From: Laguncularia racemosa
Lineage: Eukaryota > Streptophyta > Magnoliopsida > Myrtales > Combretaceae
Assembly (NCBI GenBank): GCA_037954665.1
Contig: JBBMOL010000149.1
Coordinates: forward strand, 744,001 to 808,000
Length of the DNA stretch: 64,000 nt
Direction: 5' to 3'
In this document: one piece after another, positions 9,241 to 21,310 of the stretch
Numbering within the stretch: the first letter of the stretch is position 1
Layout: each line of letters opens with the position of its first letter
Program-made: the position numbers and the translations under genes
Notes under the pieces: generated by a model
Databases searched by the model: none
Seen by the model: only the letters and a program-made list of their open reading frames with translations
What the model was told of the DNA's origin: nothing

Positions 9241-11968
9241 AATATAGACTTGGGTAAAGAATCAGTTTAGCCTGTAAATCTACCTAGAGTTGACTCAACG
9301 GTTTAGAAACTATGAGCCAACCCCTTTTGGTTGGGTTTAAATTGGCTAATGGCTTGTTAGGCCAAATAGGTTGTGGTAGTTTAGGGCCAATAGCCCATTA
9401 AATCGGTAGGTCACAACCTTTGAAAAAAAAAATTAAAAATTTAATTAAATTATATTTCCCTTAACAATATTGGGCAATTAAATCTATTTTTGTGTGAAAT
9501 AGAAAAATTTATTTCCCATCTATAGTATTTAATATGCTTCTATTAATAATAGTAGAAACAAATACACTTAGAAACATGGCTGGTTAAATATTTACACACT
9601 TTTACTAAAAGGAGGTTGTTATTTCTTAATAATATGGGATTAAAACTAACTTTTGTCATTTGATATATATATATTCCAAACTTTTGTCCTACATTGCTAA
9701 TATTACAGCTTTATTTGAGTATAGTCTTATATAAATAAATGTAAATCCTCTTTAATATTGCATGAAATTGAAAATATTTTCTCATATTTATTTCATATAA
9801 GTTAATTAATTCTTCATTTTTATTTAAATGGAGACATTTTTTTTTTGTTTTGTAAAAAAGGAAAAAAAAAGATTTATAAGTTAAGGGTTCGATCAGCCTG
9901 GAATTGTTGGTTAACCGGTTGGTCATGGTTCACAAAATTTGGTACCGTACCTAGCCGTTCTAGGCCGATTTGGCTCATGACTGAGGTCTAGATGGATATA
10001 ATCTTATATAGTAACATAATTAAATTCTAACATATTCGGAAATGTTATAGACAGTGATATTATGTTGTTAACACAACTTTGAATAAGTGTAATTAGGGGA
10101 TGGGGTTAAAGTGTGAAATGTGGTTCATATATATAGGGATGCCACTAGACAAGTTGGATGCACTAATTTTTCTTGTTGAGTTTTTTTCTATTATTTTTTA
10201 TATATCAATTTTGACATGGGACCTTTGCATATTACTGTTGATTTTAGCCTTATTATAATAAGAATGAAACGCTAACACAAAATCTAAGTTGTGTCTATGT
10301 GAAAGTTTTTAATTTTGATTTTAATGCAATAATTGCCTGCTTTTTATTTTGGCATTTATAAGATATTGAATCAAGTTTAAATACAAAATTTATTGTTATT
10401 TATAAGATGCAAATATTCATGGATGTTGAATAAAGGCTTATAAAATAATATTAATTTATTATATATGCAAGGTTACATATGCAAAAGCTATATAAAAGAG
10501 GTGATTGTAACGCTGTTAAATCTAATATTCTACATGCCTGATGACCCACACACTAAATGCATACGAAGAGTATTCGCATAGCGGGGCCTGCATTGAAAGA
10601 CTAAATAACTGAGCAATTTATTTATGACTTCATGTTTGTCGTTAAATTCTTTGAGATTTGAGACACAATGGAGAATTTTTTTTTTTTTTAATCGATATGT
10701 AATTTTATCAGCATGAATATCTTGCCGGAGGGTTGTGGATGCAGATGTGAGAACCAAACACGTTTGTCATGACAAATGGCGGCGATACCTTACCTTTATG
10801 ACTACGAGTAAGCAGCCTTACCCCATGATTTTTCAATAATTGAAGCTTTGACTATTTCATTTTCTGGAATAATGTCTCGATTAGGTTTCTACGACCCCCA
10901 ATCCCATCCCCTTCGAGTTCATATTTCTTTAGAAGACTCTTCAATCCACTAGAGGCATAGCCTTGGTTTCATTAAAATCCAAAACAAAAATACCAATCGG
11001 TAGAGAGTAATCAGAGCCCTTTGCTATACAAATTATATCTGTAACATGGCCGGTAGAGGCTGAATTCATGGCGGCCATGCTATTGCCTAGAAGGCTTCTC
11101 TTCTACTGTGGTTGCATTTTCTATTATAGGGATTGAACTTATGGCGGTCAATGAAGACGAAGAAAATTTTTAGTCTGGTGGTCTCATAATTGAGCTTTCA
11201 GTGGGTCATGATGATATTATCGTTAATTGTAATAGTCAATAGTGCCATTTATTTGACTAAGAATCCGTTGCATCTTCGCCAAACATATTGATTTTAGGCA
11301 TCATTTCTTTTTTAATATTGTTAGTGGTTGTGAGATTTAGGTGTGGAAGATTATTCTCCAAAATCCAATAGACCTATGGACTAAGAATCTATACATGGAC
11401 AAGTTTAATAATGTCTTGGACTTAGTTTATCTTCTGTGGAGATTGATCTATGAGTGTAGTGGGCCCTTTGCTAAGGTAGAGCATTATGAAATTTTTATTT
11501 CTCATTTGAAGTGAAGGCAATGTGAAGATTTATTAATTATGGTTTGAATTTTCTAGATTTTTTATTTAGGAATTTCTCTCATATAGTAGAATCCTTCATC
11601 AATTTAATTTTAAGGATTTATAGTTATGTCTAATCAACCAAAGATGTGAGATAATCAATTGAACAAAAGAGGAGTTGAATTCACCTGAAAGCTAGTTAAT
11701 TGATGCTTTAGGCCAATTGACTAAACCCTTGACTGGTTGATAAACAACCTAAGGCGGTTGATCAATGCATTGACCCAGCTTCCTTTTAGTTTCTCACATA
11801 ACTAGTCATACTAGAGTTTTACCTTATATTTGAATCTTGTAATAGGTCTAAAAACACTCTAAGAGCTTTGAGTTTTTAGTGATTTCATTTTCATGTTATT
11901 GAACTTGTTGCTCCTCTTATTTCCTTTTGCATTAGGCTTTTTCTTACATAAATCCTTTTATGTTATGT
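9241..11968. other. Non-coding interval, decayed repeats
   Basis: No open frame with recognisable protein character. It is AT-rich, with a segment near 9290-9430 rich in GGTTGG/GGCCAA words, a T run near 9838, a T run near 10678-10690, and a stretch at 11650-11780 with repeated CAATTGACTA- and GGTTGATCAA-like words that resembles LTR sequence of copia-type elements. None of these is strong enough to name. The right end is the insertion site of element D. Confidence 0.6.
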
Positions 11969-12479
11969 CGTTAGCCTTATTATAAGGCTTGGCCCAATTC
12001 AATCTTGACAACTTTTGTAACCAATAAAAATAACCTAAGACTTTATCTTGAACAATCTCAATCACAACTTTCAGGTATTTGATGATTCATTGAATGGTAG
12101 AACTAATATTTGGATTTATCTGTTTAGGTTTTGTTTTATTGATTTTTAGGTTTTTATGTTTTGCAAGGTAAAATCTTGAAGGATGAAGAAAGACTTTGGA
12201 CTTCGAGTATCAAAGAAGACTCCTTGCTCAAGTGTTTGTTTTAGGGTGGATCTTGATTTTCCCTCTTCTATTACTTCTTTTTATATGTAATTTGAAAGTA
12301 GTTACAATTGCTAAAATTGTATACAATAACCTAGTTATAGCTACCATCTAGTTACAATTACTATTAATTGTTTATAATTGTCCCATCTACTGATGCATAC
12401 ATTTCCTTTATTTGTCTATATCTCATAATCCTTCAAATATTTTAGCCTTTTCCTTTGTCTTACGACTTTGTTCATAACA
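11969..12479 (-). repeat. 3' LTR of element D (511 bp)
   Basis: It aligns with 16213-16764 from the TTATTATAAGG segment to the shared end TTCATAACA. Shared blocks include AATCTTGAAGGATGAAGAAA and GCTCAAGTGTTTGTTT. It holds an extra piece around 12300-12350 and lacks others, so the two LTRs differ by several indels as well as point changes. Confidence 0.85.
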
Positions 12480-12500
12480 TTTGCGTTCCCCCATGAAAAA
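12480..12500 (-). other. Polypurine tract of element D
   Basis: On the minus strand the bases before the 3' LTR read CATGGGGGAACGCAAA, a purine-rich block directly next to TGTTATGAAC. This is where plus-strand DNA synthesis would be primed. Confidence 0.6.
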
Positions 12501-12509
12501 AACCACCTT

Positions 12510-14640
12510 ATTGTCAAGGTGATACTAAGGATAATCTCATTGAAATTTTGTCAAGTTAACCCAATTTGTATCTTCAATAGGTAAAGACTCCCATTGCACT
12601 AAGATTTGATTTACAATATGGTCTTATCAATGAATTCATCCTACGTCTAAAATCACTAATGGTTTGATAATAAGAAAGTTACCATAAGATTCAATTGGTA
12701 AGGGTACTACTATATGACATTTTCTTTTTGCTTTCAGTTTTGAAATGTGAAAGACGAGGTATTTTTGAATCATCTAGTAAGTCTAGTTTGTAATCTACAT
12801 ATCCCACTCTATTCAAAACCTTGAAAAAGGCTAAAATAACATCGTGAATGCTTATAAGAAACCCCATTGACCATAGTTGATTGCCTATAAGGTTGAAGCT
12901 TCATGTACACCAAGTCTCCTATAGTAAATTCTACATCCTTATTGTGTCTATCAACCAAATGCTTCATATAAAGTTATGCTTAACTTAGATTATTCTTCAG
13001 AATCCTCAAAATCTTGTCTAAAGATTTCAACTCTACGTATAGTGGGTGGTTTCTCCCATATAAATTCTGAAATGGTTTCATATGAGAACTTTAATGATAA
13101 CTTGTATTGAAACAATAATTAGCTATGAAACTTAAGCCACTTCTTAGGACAATCCATCACATACGATGCAAGATATTGCTCCAAACATCAGTTAATAACT
13201 TTAGATTGGCCATTTGTTTAAGGATGGTATGCTGAGCTCATCCTCTAAGTCAATCCACTTAGCTTATAAAGTTCATTGCAACATTTGCTCACAAAGACTC
13301 TATCATGATTTGAAATAATTGATGGTGGGAATACCATGTAATATAGACACATTCCAACATTTACTACAGAAGATAGTGATTGAAGCTGCTGCTCTAGAGT
13401 CAGTATTACCTAAGTTAAAATTTCCTTTAAGCTTTTTTGATATGTTTGTATAATCAAAGGTCGTCCTAACAAATAATGATGCCACTTTTCAACTACTTTA
13501 GTCACTGCTACCACCTCCCTCACATAGGCACAAGCTTTTTGAATTCTTTTATTGAATTTCTTGATGTAAGATTGCTCCCATGCTAATGAAGTTTTTGTGA
13601 AATGTGGTAAAGCCAAAATAGGTGCATTCAATAATGCCTATTTCAACTTTTGAAAAGCTTCATTTGCTTTGGAATTCCAACTATATGAGTCCTTTTTGAG
13701 TAAAATTGTTAATGGAGTAGCTATGTGAGCATAATTCCTAACCAATCTTTTATAGTAATTTGTTAGCCTTAGAAAGTCCCTCAATTGTTTTGCACAAAAA
13801 GGTTTCGGCCAGTCTTTATAGCTTGAACTTTATTAGCGTTGGAATAATGCCTACTGTTGAAACAAAATGTCCTTAGTAATCTATTTTATTTTGCAGAAAA
13901 GTGGACTTGCTTCTCTTTAAATAAAAAGTATTGTTCATCAAACATTCCCATATAGCCTCCAAATGTCTTAAGTTCTCTACTATGTATCAATATGTCATAA
14001 AAAAGAAAGAAAAATTACAAACTTGTGCAAATAAGCCTTGAGCATATTATTCATAATTGCTTGAAATTTTGAGGGTGCAATCAATAACCTAAAAGGCATC
14101 ACTAAGAATTCATAGTGGCCTTCATGGGTTTGAAAAGTAGTCTTGTGTATATCATTTAGAAACATTATAATTTGATGATAGCTTTCTCTTAAATCTAACT
14201 TAGAAAAAATGGTTACTCTACACAATTTATCCAATAGCTCATCAATTGTTGGAATTAGAAATTTGTCCAAAATAATGGCCTATTTTAAAGCCATAAACTC
14301 TACATAGAACCTCTAAGATCCATTATTCTTCTTTACCAATAATATTGAGGAAGAAAATGGGCTTGTACTGGGCCTTATAACTACTGACTCTAACATTTTG
14401 TTGACTAATTTCTCTAACTCCATCTTTTGAAAGTATGGCTATCTATATGGCTTAACATGCATTGGTAGAGACTTTTTTTTTTTAAATGAATGTAATGCTG
14501 CACATCTCTTAAAGGTGGTAATGATAAAGGAGTCTTAAAAACACTTTGGAAATTGCCCAAAAGTGCTTCAATAGCATTGGTATTGGTAGTATCCATAGGC
14601 GAACACTCTCTTTGAGCTACCAAACTAAAAAAAAAAAGCT
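12510..14640 (-). pseudogene. pol: pol of element D: reverse transcriptase, RNase H, integrase, chromodomain-like tail
   Basis: Minus-strand fragments in order. A pre-RT segment (14623-14414) is followed by reverse transcriptase (14270-13995) with DKFLIPTIDELLDKL, FSKLDLRESYHQI, THEGHYEFLVMPF and PSKFQAIMNNML. RNase H (13631-13410) has YVREVVAVTKVVEKWHHYLLGR. Integrase (about 13320-13080) has SNHDRVFVSKCCNELYKLSG, MSSAYHP and CLEQYLASYVMDCPKKW. A final segment near 12560 reads ILVQWESLPIEDTNW, like the chromodomain-type tail of chromoviruses. Stops and shifts separate all fragments. The YxDD catalytic motif region is not readable in one frame. These enzymes would copy and insert the element; none is intact here. 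Confidence 0.8.
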
Positions 14641-16190
14641 AAACTATTAGTTTTGACTAGTTTTTGTAGCTGTTGATCTTCAATTAACTTGAGATTTAAG
14701 TCCATATTACCCTTAAACATAATCTTTTGACCTTTCAACTAAAACATCATTGTTAATGTCAAAAAGTCAACAGTTATAGGGCCTAAAGTAGTGAGCCATT
14801 GAATACCCAATGCTAACTCAGCCCCTTGAATAGGTAACATAGAAATCTACAAAAAAATAAGTCATTGAGCTTCAACGGAACCTTTCACATACTCCTAAAC
14901 AAGTAAATTTCTCTCCATTACCAATCGTCACTTGAAATGGCTTTGAAGCAATAATAGGTAAATTCAGCAATTTAGCCACTCTTGCTTGAATAAAGTTGTG
15001 GGTACTTTCGGAGTCCACCAACATAAAACTTCTTTACCCTGAATATTTCCCTTCAATGTTTTTTAGTAAGTGTCCCGGACAAAGCATGATAGCTAATTTC
15101 AATAGTGTCTTCTCTATTTTGTATCTCTTGTATTTTTGTTATTTCATCATCATGATACTTTGTAGTTCCATCATGGTTCAGTCAACATAAAAAATTTCAA
15201 CTTACATATATGACCCTTATGAAACTATTTATCATGATTGTAACAAAGTCCCTTCTCACGTCTAGCATTCATTTTAGGAGTTGCCATTTTTTTTATTGGT
15301 AATTGTTTTCTAGAAAGTGAATTAGGTGCTAAAGAAAGAATGGAAGAATGAGTAGAAGTTTTAGGTTTAAAAGAATTAGATGAAGATGCTTTATAGTTGA
15401 ATTGAATGGTAGGTTTAGATGAAGAAAAAATATTAGAAGAAGAGGAAAAAGAATAATGAGAGAAAGGGTGAGTGTGTTGTTGCTTAAATTTAGATTCATA
15501 CAATTTTGTTAGACTCATACCTTAGAGTAAGCTGGTAGGTTGAAAAGCATGAACTCCCTATGATAGTAAGGGTTGAAGACTTGATATGAAACAACTCTTG
15601 AAGAAATTCTTTGAAAGACCTGATACATGATTTGAAAAATTTTTAAATTCATGCTGATAATTTGCAACAAAGCCTATTTGCACAAACTTATTTGATTTAC
15701 CCTTGTAACTTTCATACAAGGAAGGACCAAATCTAAGTTCCATGGCTTTAACAAAAGCAAGCCAAGTAGTGATTATGTTATTATGAAAAAGCCACTGATA
15801 TCAGCTTGAAGCCTTATCTATTGCCATTTGTAATCTTTCTTGTTTAGGTACATTATGGAAAATGGAAATAAAAAAATTATGTGGCTTTAAAATCCATGCT
15901 AAAAGATTATATCTCGTGAATTTTGGTAAGTTTAACTTGATATTACAAATGTATAAATTGAGGTTCTACTGATTGCTCCTGAGATTGTGATGAATTAGTT
16001 TGTTGCTCATTATTGATAGGACTATTTTGATTCTCCATTAATTGCTTTACACATTGCAAAACATGTACAATATAAAAAAAAGTTGATCAGTTTTATTTTA
16101 CAATTCAATAATCTTACTTTTTTTTGTGATTATCTCTTCATATAACTTTGCAACTTCTCTTGCTCCTTTTGTAGTTGATACCACTTGAGT
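14641..16190 (-). pseudogene. gag-pro: gag and protease of element D (decayed)
   Basis: On the minus strand the gag part (about 16190-15230) shows the tail MNARREKGLCYNHDK, a damaged form of the RRxKGLCFNCDEKF zinc-knuckle region, where one cysteine is now histidine. The protease part near 15030-14960 reads VDSESTHNFIQA and AKLLNLP. The catalytic D-S/T-G triad has become DSE. Further on, WLTTLGPITVDFLTLTM (near 14790) is the conserved region after the protease. A Ser/Lys-rich linker (15518-15225) precedes the knuckle. Several stops occur. Confidence 0.7.
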
Positions 16191-16198
16191 TTGAAAAA

Positions 16199-16210
16199 AT
16201 GAAAGCACCA
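16199..16210 (-). other. Primer-binding site of element D
   Basis: The minus strand reads TGGTGCTTTCAT two bases inside the 5' LTR, the start of a site seen in many plant chromovirus-type elements (TGGTGCTTTCATTGAGAG). Here it decays after 12 bases. tRNA partner not assigned. Confidence 0.6.
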
Positions 16211-16212
16211 AT

Positions 16213-16764
16213 TGTTAGTCTTATTATAAGGCCCGGCCCAGTTCAATGTCAACAACTTTGGTAACCAATCAAATAACCTAAGACTTCTGATTATCTTGAG
16301 CAATCTCAATGACAACTTTCAGGTATTTTCTCCATCTTTCTTTGACTCCTTATTCCGATTTTCAAATGTAATAATTGATTCTTTTTACAAAATTGATATT
16401 GCTAAATTGTTTATTTGCAGATCTATCAAATGGTAGAACCAATATCTGGATTTATTCGTGTAAGTTTTGGTTTACTAATTTTTAGGGATTGATGTTTTGC
16501 GAGGTAAAATCTTGAAGGATGAAGAAAGACTCTAGACTTCGAGTGCTAGAGAAGACTCCTTGCTCAAGTGTTTGTTTGGGGTAGAACTTGATTTTCCCTC
16601 TTCTATTACTTCATTTTATATGTAATTTGAAAGTAGTTACAATTACTATTAACTATTTATAACCGTCCCTTTTACTGACGTATACATTTCCTGTATTTAT
16701 CTAAATCTAGTAATCTTCCAAATATGTTAGCCTTTTTCTTAGTCTTACAACTCTGTTCATAACA
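16213..16764 (-). repeat. 5' LTR of element D (552 bp)
   Basis: Bounded by TGTTAGTC at 16213 and CATAACA at 16764. It contains TTATTATAAGGCCCGGCCCA near its inner end and matches the 3' LTR over its length. On the minus strand it starts TGTTATGAACAGAG. Confidence 0.85.
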
Positions 16765-19700
16765 CATGTTTTACTTTCTCTCATTCCTTGCCTTATGGTT
16801 TTGGGCGCAATTCCTACTTGTGTTCTATTATATTAATTCATTATTCATTCTGTTGACTATATTAGGAAGAACATGTCGAGATAACACAGGAAAAACAAAG
16901 CAAAAGGTTACCAAAAGTCAAGTTTCAACTAGCTGAAAATAAAACAGTAACTAAACGGATCATGTAAAAACAAAATAGAAGTATAGCAGAAACATGAATA
17001 ATCCTAAAGGGCCTAGAAGGTTAAAAAAAAGAAAAAGGTTTATAAAGATTTAGTCCATGCAAAAGTTACTGAGATACCGACATACAGGATACTCGAAATC
17101 AACACGAAACAATTTCCGCCTGGCTGGGGTCCGCACATGGCTAGTAAAGATGGTTCCTTTAACGGACCAAACTGGACTAGTCTTATCCCATTTTTACGAT
17201 CGCAATTACGAATGGAGGCGGAATGGTGGATGCGACGGCGGAGGCTAATTGAAGCGAGTATAGTTATTGTAATGGAGGCCCTATGGAACACTAATTTGAT
17301 TAGGTTCATTAAAGTAAAATAATGGAAGAATAAAGATTTGAATATAATCTATTTTACTAAAAGGCTAATATATATGTCACTAAGTTATAAGTATCTTGAC
17401 AAATTTCAATTGTATTGATTGACAATGGATAACCTCGATCCATCCTACTCCTCCTCAAGTCTCATTGTGCTTTTTTTTTTCAAAATTATTTTTTTCAAAG
17501 GAAAATTTTAATGCATTTACCTTTTTCTTTTAAAGTATGTTATTACTATAAAAAATATAAAATATTTTGTTTTAAAAAATGTCTTCACACTCGTTAAGAA
17601 ACCCTCACTTCAAGGTATTAGCAAATCAAATAGAAAATTGCGTCAGTCCCTCCAACTAAATCGTAAAAGGAAGCGTTCAAATGGAAAGAGTGGTCTTCAA
17701 TATAGAGGGCAAAACGGCATTATTTCAGGTTGCTTCAATATGTGATTATGACGGCCATGACTCTTGAGTCAAAGTATTCCACGATTTGTCCGTGATTTGT
17801 GGTAGATGAAGTGAAGCCATTCACACGTTTAAGACAAAAGTAAAAAGCTACTCTACTTGACTAAACAAAAAGTACACTATTTTAAGATGATTATGCGTCG
17901 ACATGGGAGAAACTTCATTCTTTAATTGATTCTTTTGTCTTCTTTCGATAGAAGTGATTGCTTTTTTACTGATTGAACATTCTAGGATCCATGTTTGGGA
18001 ACAAAAGTAGGAAAAGAAAAGGAATGGCAAGGAGCTAATTATTTCCTATCTTTGGCTTTTATTATTCATTCTACATTGTTAGGGTTTGAAAATCTTTAGT
18101 GGGTTATTACTTAGGCAAGTGGCAAGTGGATTTCTTACTGAGTAAGATGAACAGGATCTCCGCAAAGATGATGTAATTTGCGTTTGTTTACAGCTTTGTT
18201 AAATGAGGGTGATGTTATGATCATGAATCAGTTCATCGTCCGTGGCTTATTCGTTCATTGCATAATGTTACTTGAGGAGTATTGATCCTTATGCCCCCAA
18301 TTCATATAGGGAAATTTTTATTACACGATTGATGCGTGCTTTTCGCCTGGAGAGAAATTTCAATGTAATCGTTTTCACCTAAGTTGACGTATAAATGAGA
18401 TACCTTTCTCATCTATATTTGCTCTATATGTACTTATCTCTTCTAATATATGTAATTGACTGTTTATATGTCATACATTTAATAATGCTTTTAGATACTA
18501 TTTTACTTGTGGAAAAAAAGAGGACCTTATTATTATTATTTCATTTAATCCCTACAAAAAAAAAAATAAATTCAAAAAATTATACTAAATAAACAAAATA
18601 ACTCCCATTTTTTTCCCTTAATCTGTTTTTGCATATCACGTTATACTTAAGTTCACATGTGTTTCTATGTGTGTATATATATATAAATGTATGTATGTTT
18701 ATTTCAGCAATGATAAAGTGGTCATTAGGAATCTAAAAGTGCTTTTTTCTTTATAGAGATTTAGGGTTTTAAATAGCAAACTTAAAGAATGGAAGACCAG
18801 GCACACATAGAACAAATATAATAGGATCCATTTGTAAAATCCTGATAAATCGATAGCAAAACAACACTAGGTTAACGGTTTAATCATCATAAAAGTTTTA
18901 TATGAAACACGACTAAATATAAAACATGAGAATTTGGTAAATTATGGGTTTACTAGATAATTTATAAAGAATAGATAAATAAAAATAAAATTATAAGTTT
19001 AGGATAATCAATTAAAAATTTTAAGTATATGTTTATATTTAGTATAATTAATTTAGATTATACATAAAATTCTATTGAAAACTATTATAGTTTAATTAAT
19101 TTAATAAGATCATTAATCCACATATTAGTTAAACTTGTAAATGGATAATATTTAATTGCCAAAGAAACCTTACTTCACCGTTAAGGATCCATTTAGATTT
19201 TAAATGGTACTTTTCTCTCTCCTAAGTCATCCAATCGTCTGAAAATTTTCAAAAGTTTGTCGTCCTGCAAAAAATCTTTTACGATTTCATAAAACTTCTT
19301 CAAATCATCTTGTCATCAAGAAACAAAAGTAATATTATGATCCTCGCAAAAAGTATTTCATAATAGGTTAGATCCTATGAATAAATATTCAGTTTAAGTT
19401 TTAAGTCAAATAGAAGCAAACGTAAAATATTTAATTTTTGAAAGTTTTAGTAAAGAATGATTTGTAAATTTGATTCTATTTAAGTTTTAATATGTTTAGC
19501 TACTAGATATAGTTGTAAAACTTGTTATTCTTTGATTACTAGATGAATAACTTGATCTTTCATGACTTTTAAAGGATTGTTTCAAGTTATAAGATTGAGG
19601 TAAACAAGAAATTGATGAGTGACTATAATGCATGCGATTGTTAGTTGCTAGATTGTTGTATGTGCCTTAGTAAATGTGGTTGAAGTTTACTCAATCAAAT

Positions 19701-19899
19701 GTCTATTGAAAATGAAGTTGGGGTAGGACTAAAATTAGTTTGGGCAAAGGTCAATACAATTTGAAGGTAGAAGCTGATTACCAATTGGTCGCTACAAAAA
19801 CTAGTGATTGAACGGTGCTTGAAAGTTGGCTGGTAAGTTAATGAGTTGCTCGATGTTAAATTGCACTAACTGGTCGGAGCAATTCCTATTAGTCGGTCG
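16765..19899. other. Non-coding interval
   Basis: No gene seen. The segment 17040-17330 is richer in GC than its surroundings and is open on both strands for 60-90 codons, without similarity I recognise; it may be a remnant of another repeat. Around 18530-18560 and 18556-18570 are short AT microsatellites. The rest is AT-rich with no repeat I can name. Confidence 0.6.
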
Positions 19900-21310
19900 G
19901 TAGGTGTGAGCTGAACTTTTATTTTATTTTATTTATTCTTTTTCTTGCCTTGTTGAAAGAATCGAACGGTAATGACATTCGTGCTTGATTAGATCAAAAT
20001 GAAAAATCCCAAAGCAAGATTATTAATATAAACCAATTCTTTATTTCCATAGAAGTGTATGTAATGAATTTTAGTTAAATATTGTGTGAAAATGATTGGA
20101 ATGCTATCATGATTTGTCCTTTGGAAGTATTTGATAATGATGAGTGGATTGAATGATAATTTGTGTCTATGTTTTAAATATTATTGTCACGTGGATTGAT
20201 TGATTGTTTGGTATATCTTGTAGTCACCCTAAGCAAACTAATTCATGAATTGTCTTAATTTAAAATTTAAGCATGCATTGTATGAGATATTGCATTAGAT
20301 TGAAGACCATCATTGTTGTGAAGTAGTAGGAAAGGATAATGTGTTTGGCGGTCCTATCTTTGCTATCTACAAACTAAGTGGCATTGAAAATTGTTGTGCT
20401 TTTAGCAAAGTCTTGAATCCCATCTATTGTTGAGGGTATTATGTGTGAATCTTGGGGCATTAAGCCAAGTATGTCATGAGTGGATCTTGGAGCAACAGAC
20501 CAAGGATCATTGAAAAGCATCTTGGGGCATCGGGCTAAGGATAGTTTGAGTAAGTCCCATAATGTTAGGCTAAGGACAATTATAAGATAAGATCTTAAAG
20601 TGATAGGCTAGGGATTATGTTAACATAAGAAAAGAAAAGATTAAAGTTTTAAGGTAAACTAAATGGCACCCTAGGGCATTAGGTTAAGGATGTCACTTGT
20701 TTGGTTGACTCGAGCATTAATGGTTGTAGAATTCCCAACCCAAGGTTAAGGGATTGTAAATCTTAGACTTTACGCTAGTTATTGGAAGACTACGTATGAT
20801 GTTGTATTGTATATGGTTGATAACTTGTTTGTGCTTGTATAGTAATAAGAGTATTGTACTCCTATCTTATTGTGTGGCAAGGTATGCTCACCCATCAATA
20901 AATTGTTTTGTAAGTAATATTATAAAAGCTTAGAATGGAATATGATATGGTGTAAATGAGAACTATTAAAATCAAGACAGATAATGTAAAAAGTGTCATG
21001 GTAGATTATCTAGTTGTAAAATAGAGTATCTTATCCTTAGGAATTCAAGTGGAAATATATTTTTGTAAAACTTAGAGTTATTTACCCATTTTACTAATTG
21101 GTAAGGGATTTTGATTCTCTATGGCTCTAGTGGACCGTAGAATATTAGCTTCTATAGTTATCTTTATGTAATGTAATTATATGCAATATAAATTGAATGA
21201 ATTTATTAGATAATTATGAAGAGTTTTCAATCTCTTATTTGTAAGGCGGGTGTACACATGATGTGATAGTTTTTAGTTAATTTGACTAAGCTTCCTTTAA
21301 GGTTGTTACA
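19900..21310 (+). repeat. Degenerate LTR-like repeat, copy 1
   Basis: Its 3' part aligns with 32130-33035. Shared blocks are CCCAACCCAAGGTTAAG (near 20738), TTGGAAGACTACGTATGATG, GAGTATTGTACTCCTAT, TATGCTCACCC, TAATTGGTAAGGGATT, and an end of GGTTGTTACA at 21310, which fits an LTR end. Layout resembles LTRs of plant chromovirus-type elements with their GCTCACCC segment. A start could not be fixed, and no primer site follows, so it is a solo or truncated LTR. Within it, near 20440-20650, a phrase like CTTGGGGCATTAAGCCAAG recurs several times in mutated form. Confidence 0.55.
20440..20700. repeat. Imperfect short repeats in LTR-like copy 1
   Basis: A 30-45 bp phrase built on ATCTTGGGGCATTAAGCCAA (or ATCGGGCTAAGG, ATGTTAGGCTAAGG) recurs about five times with many changes. 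Copy 2 has a parallel but different expansion near 32270-32340 (GGTGCAAAGATATGGGAG and relatives), so this part of the LTR is prone to tandem growth. Confidence 0.5.

Larger units (their letters stand above)
11969..16764 (-). mobile_element. Element D: complete chromovirus-type Ty3/gypsy retrotransposon
   Basis: Two LTRs of 511 and 552 bp bound a 3.7 kb interior read on the minus strand in the order primer site, gag, protease, reverse transcriptase, RNase H, integrase, chromodomain-like tail, polypurine tract. The flanking five bases are tatgt (11964-11968) on the left and catgt (16765-16769) on the right, a target duplication with one change. The left LTR starts CG instead of TG. Stops are spread through all domains, so the element is old and inactive. 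The interior is short for a full gag-pol of this group, which may reflect internal deletions. Confidence 0.85.

Noticed and set aside
17040..17322. Small gene on either strand in a GC-richer patch
   Set aside because: Both strands are open, neither product is recognisable, and there are no gene signals.
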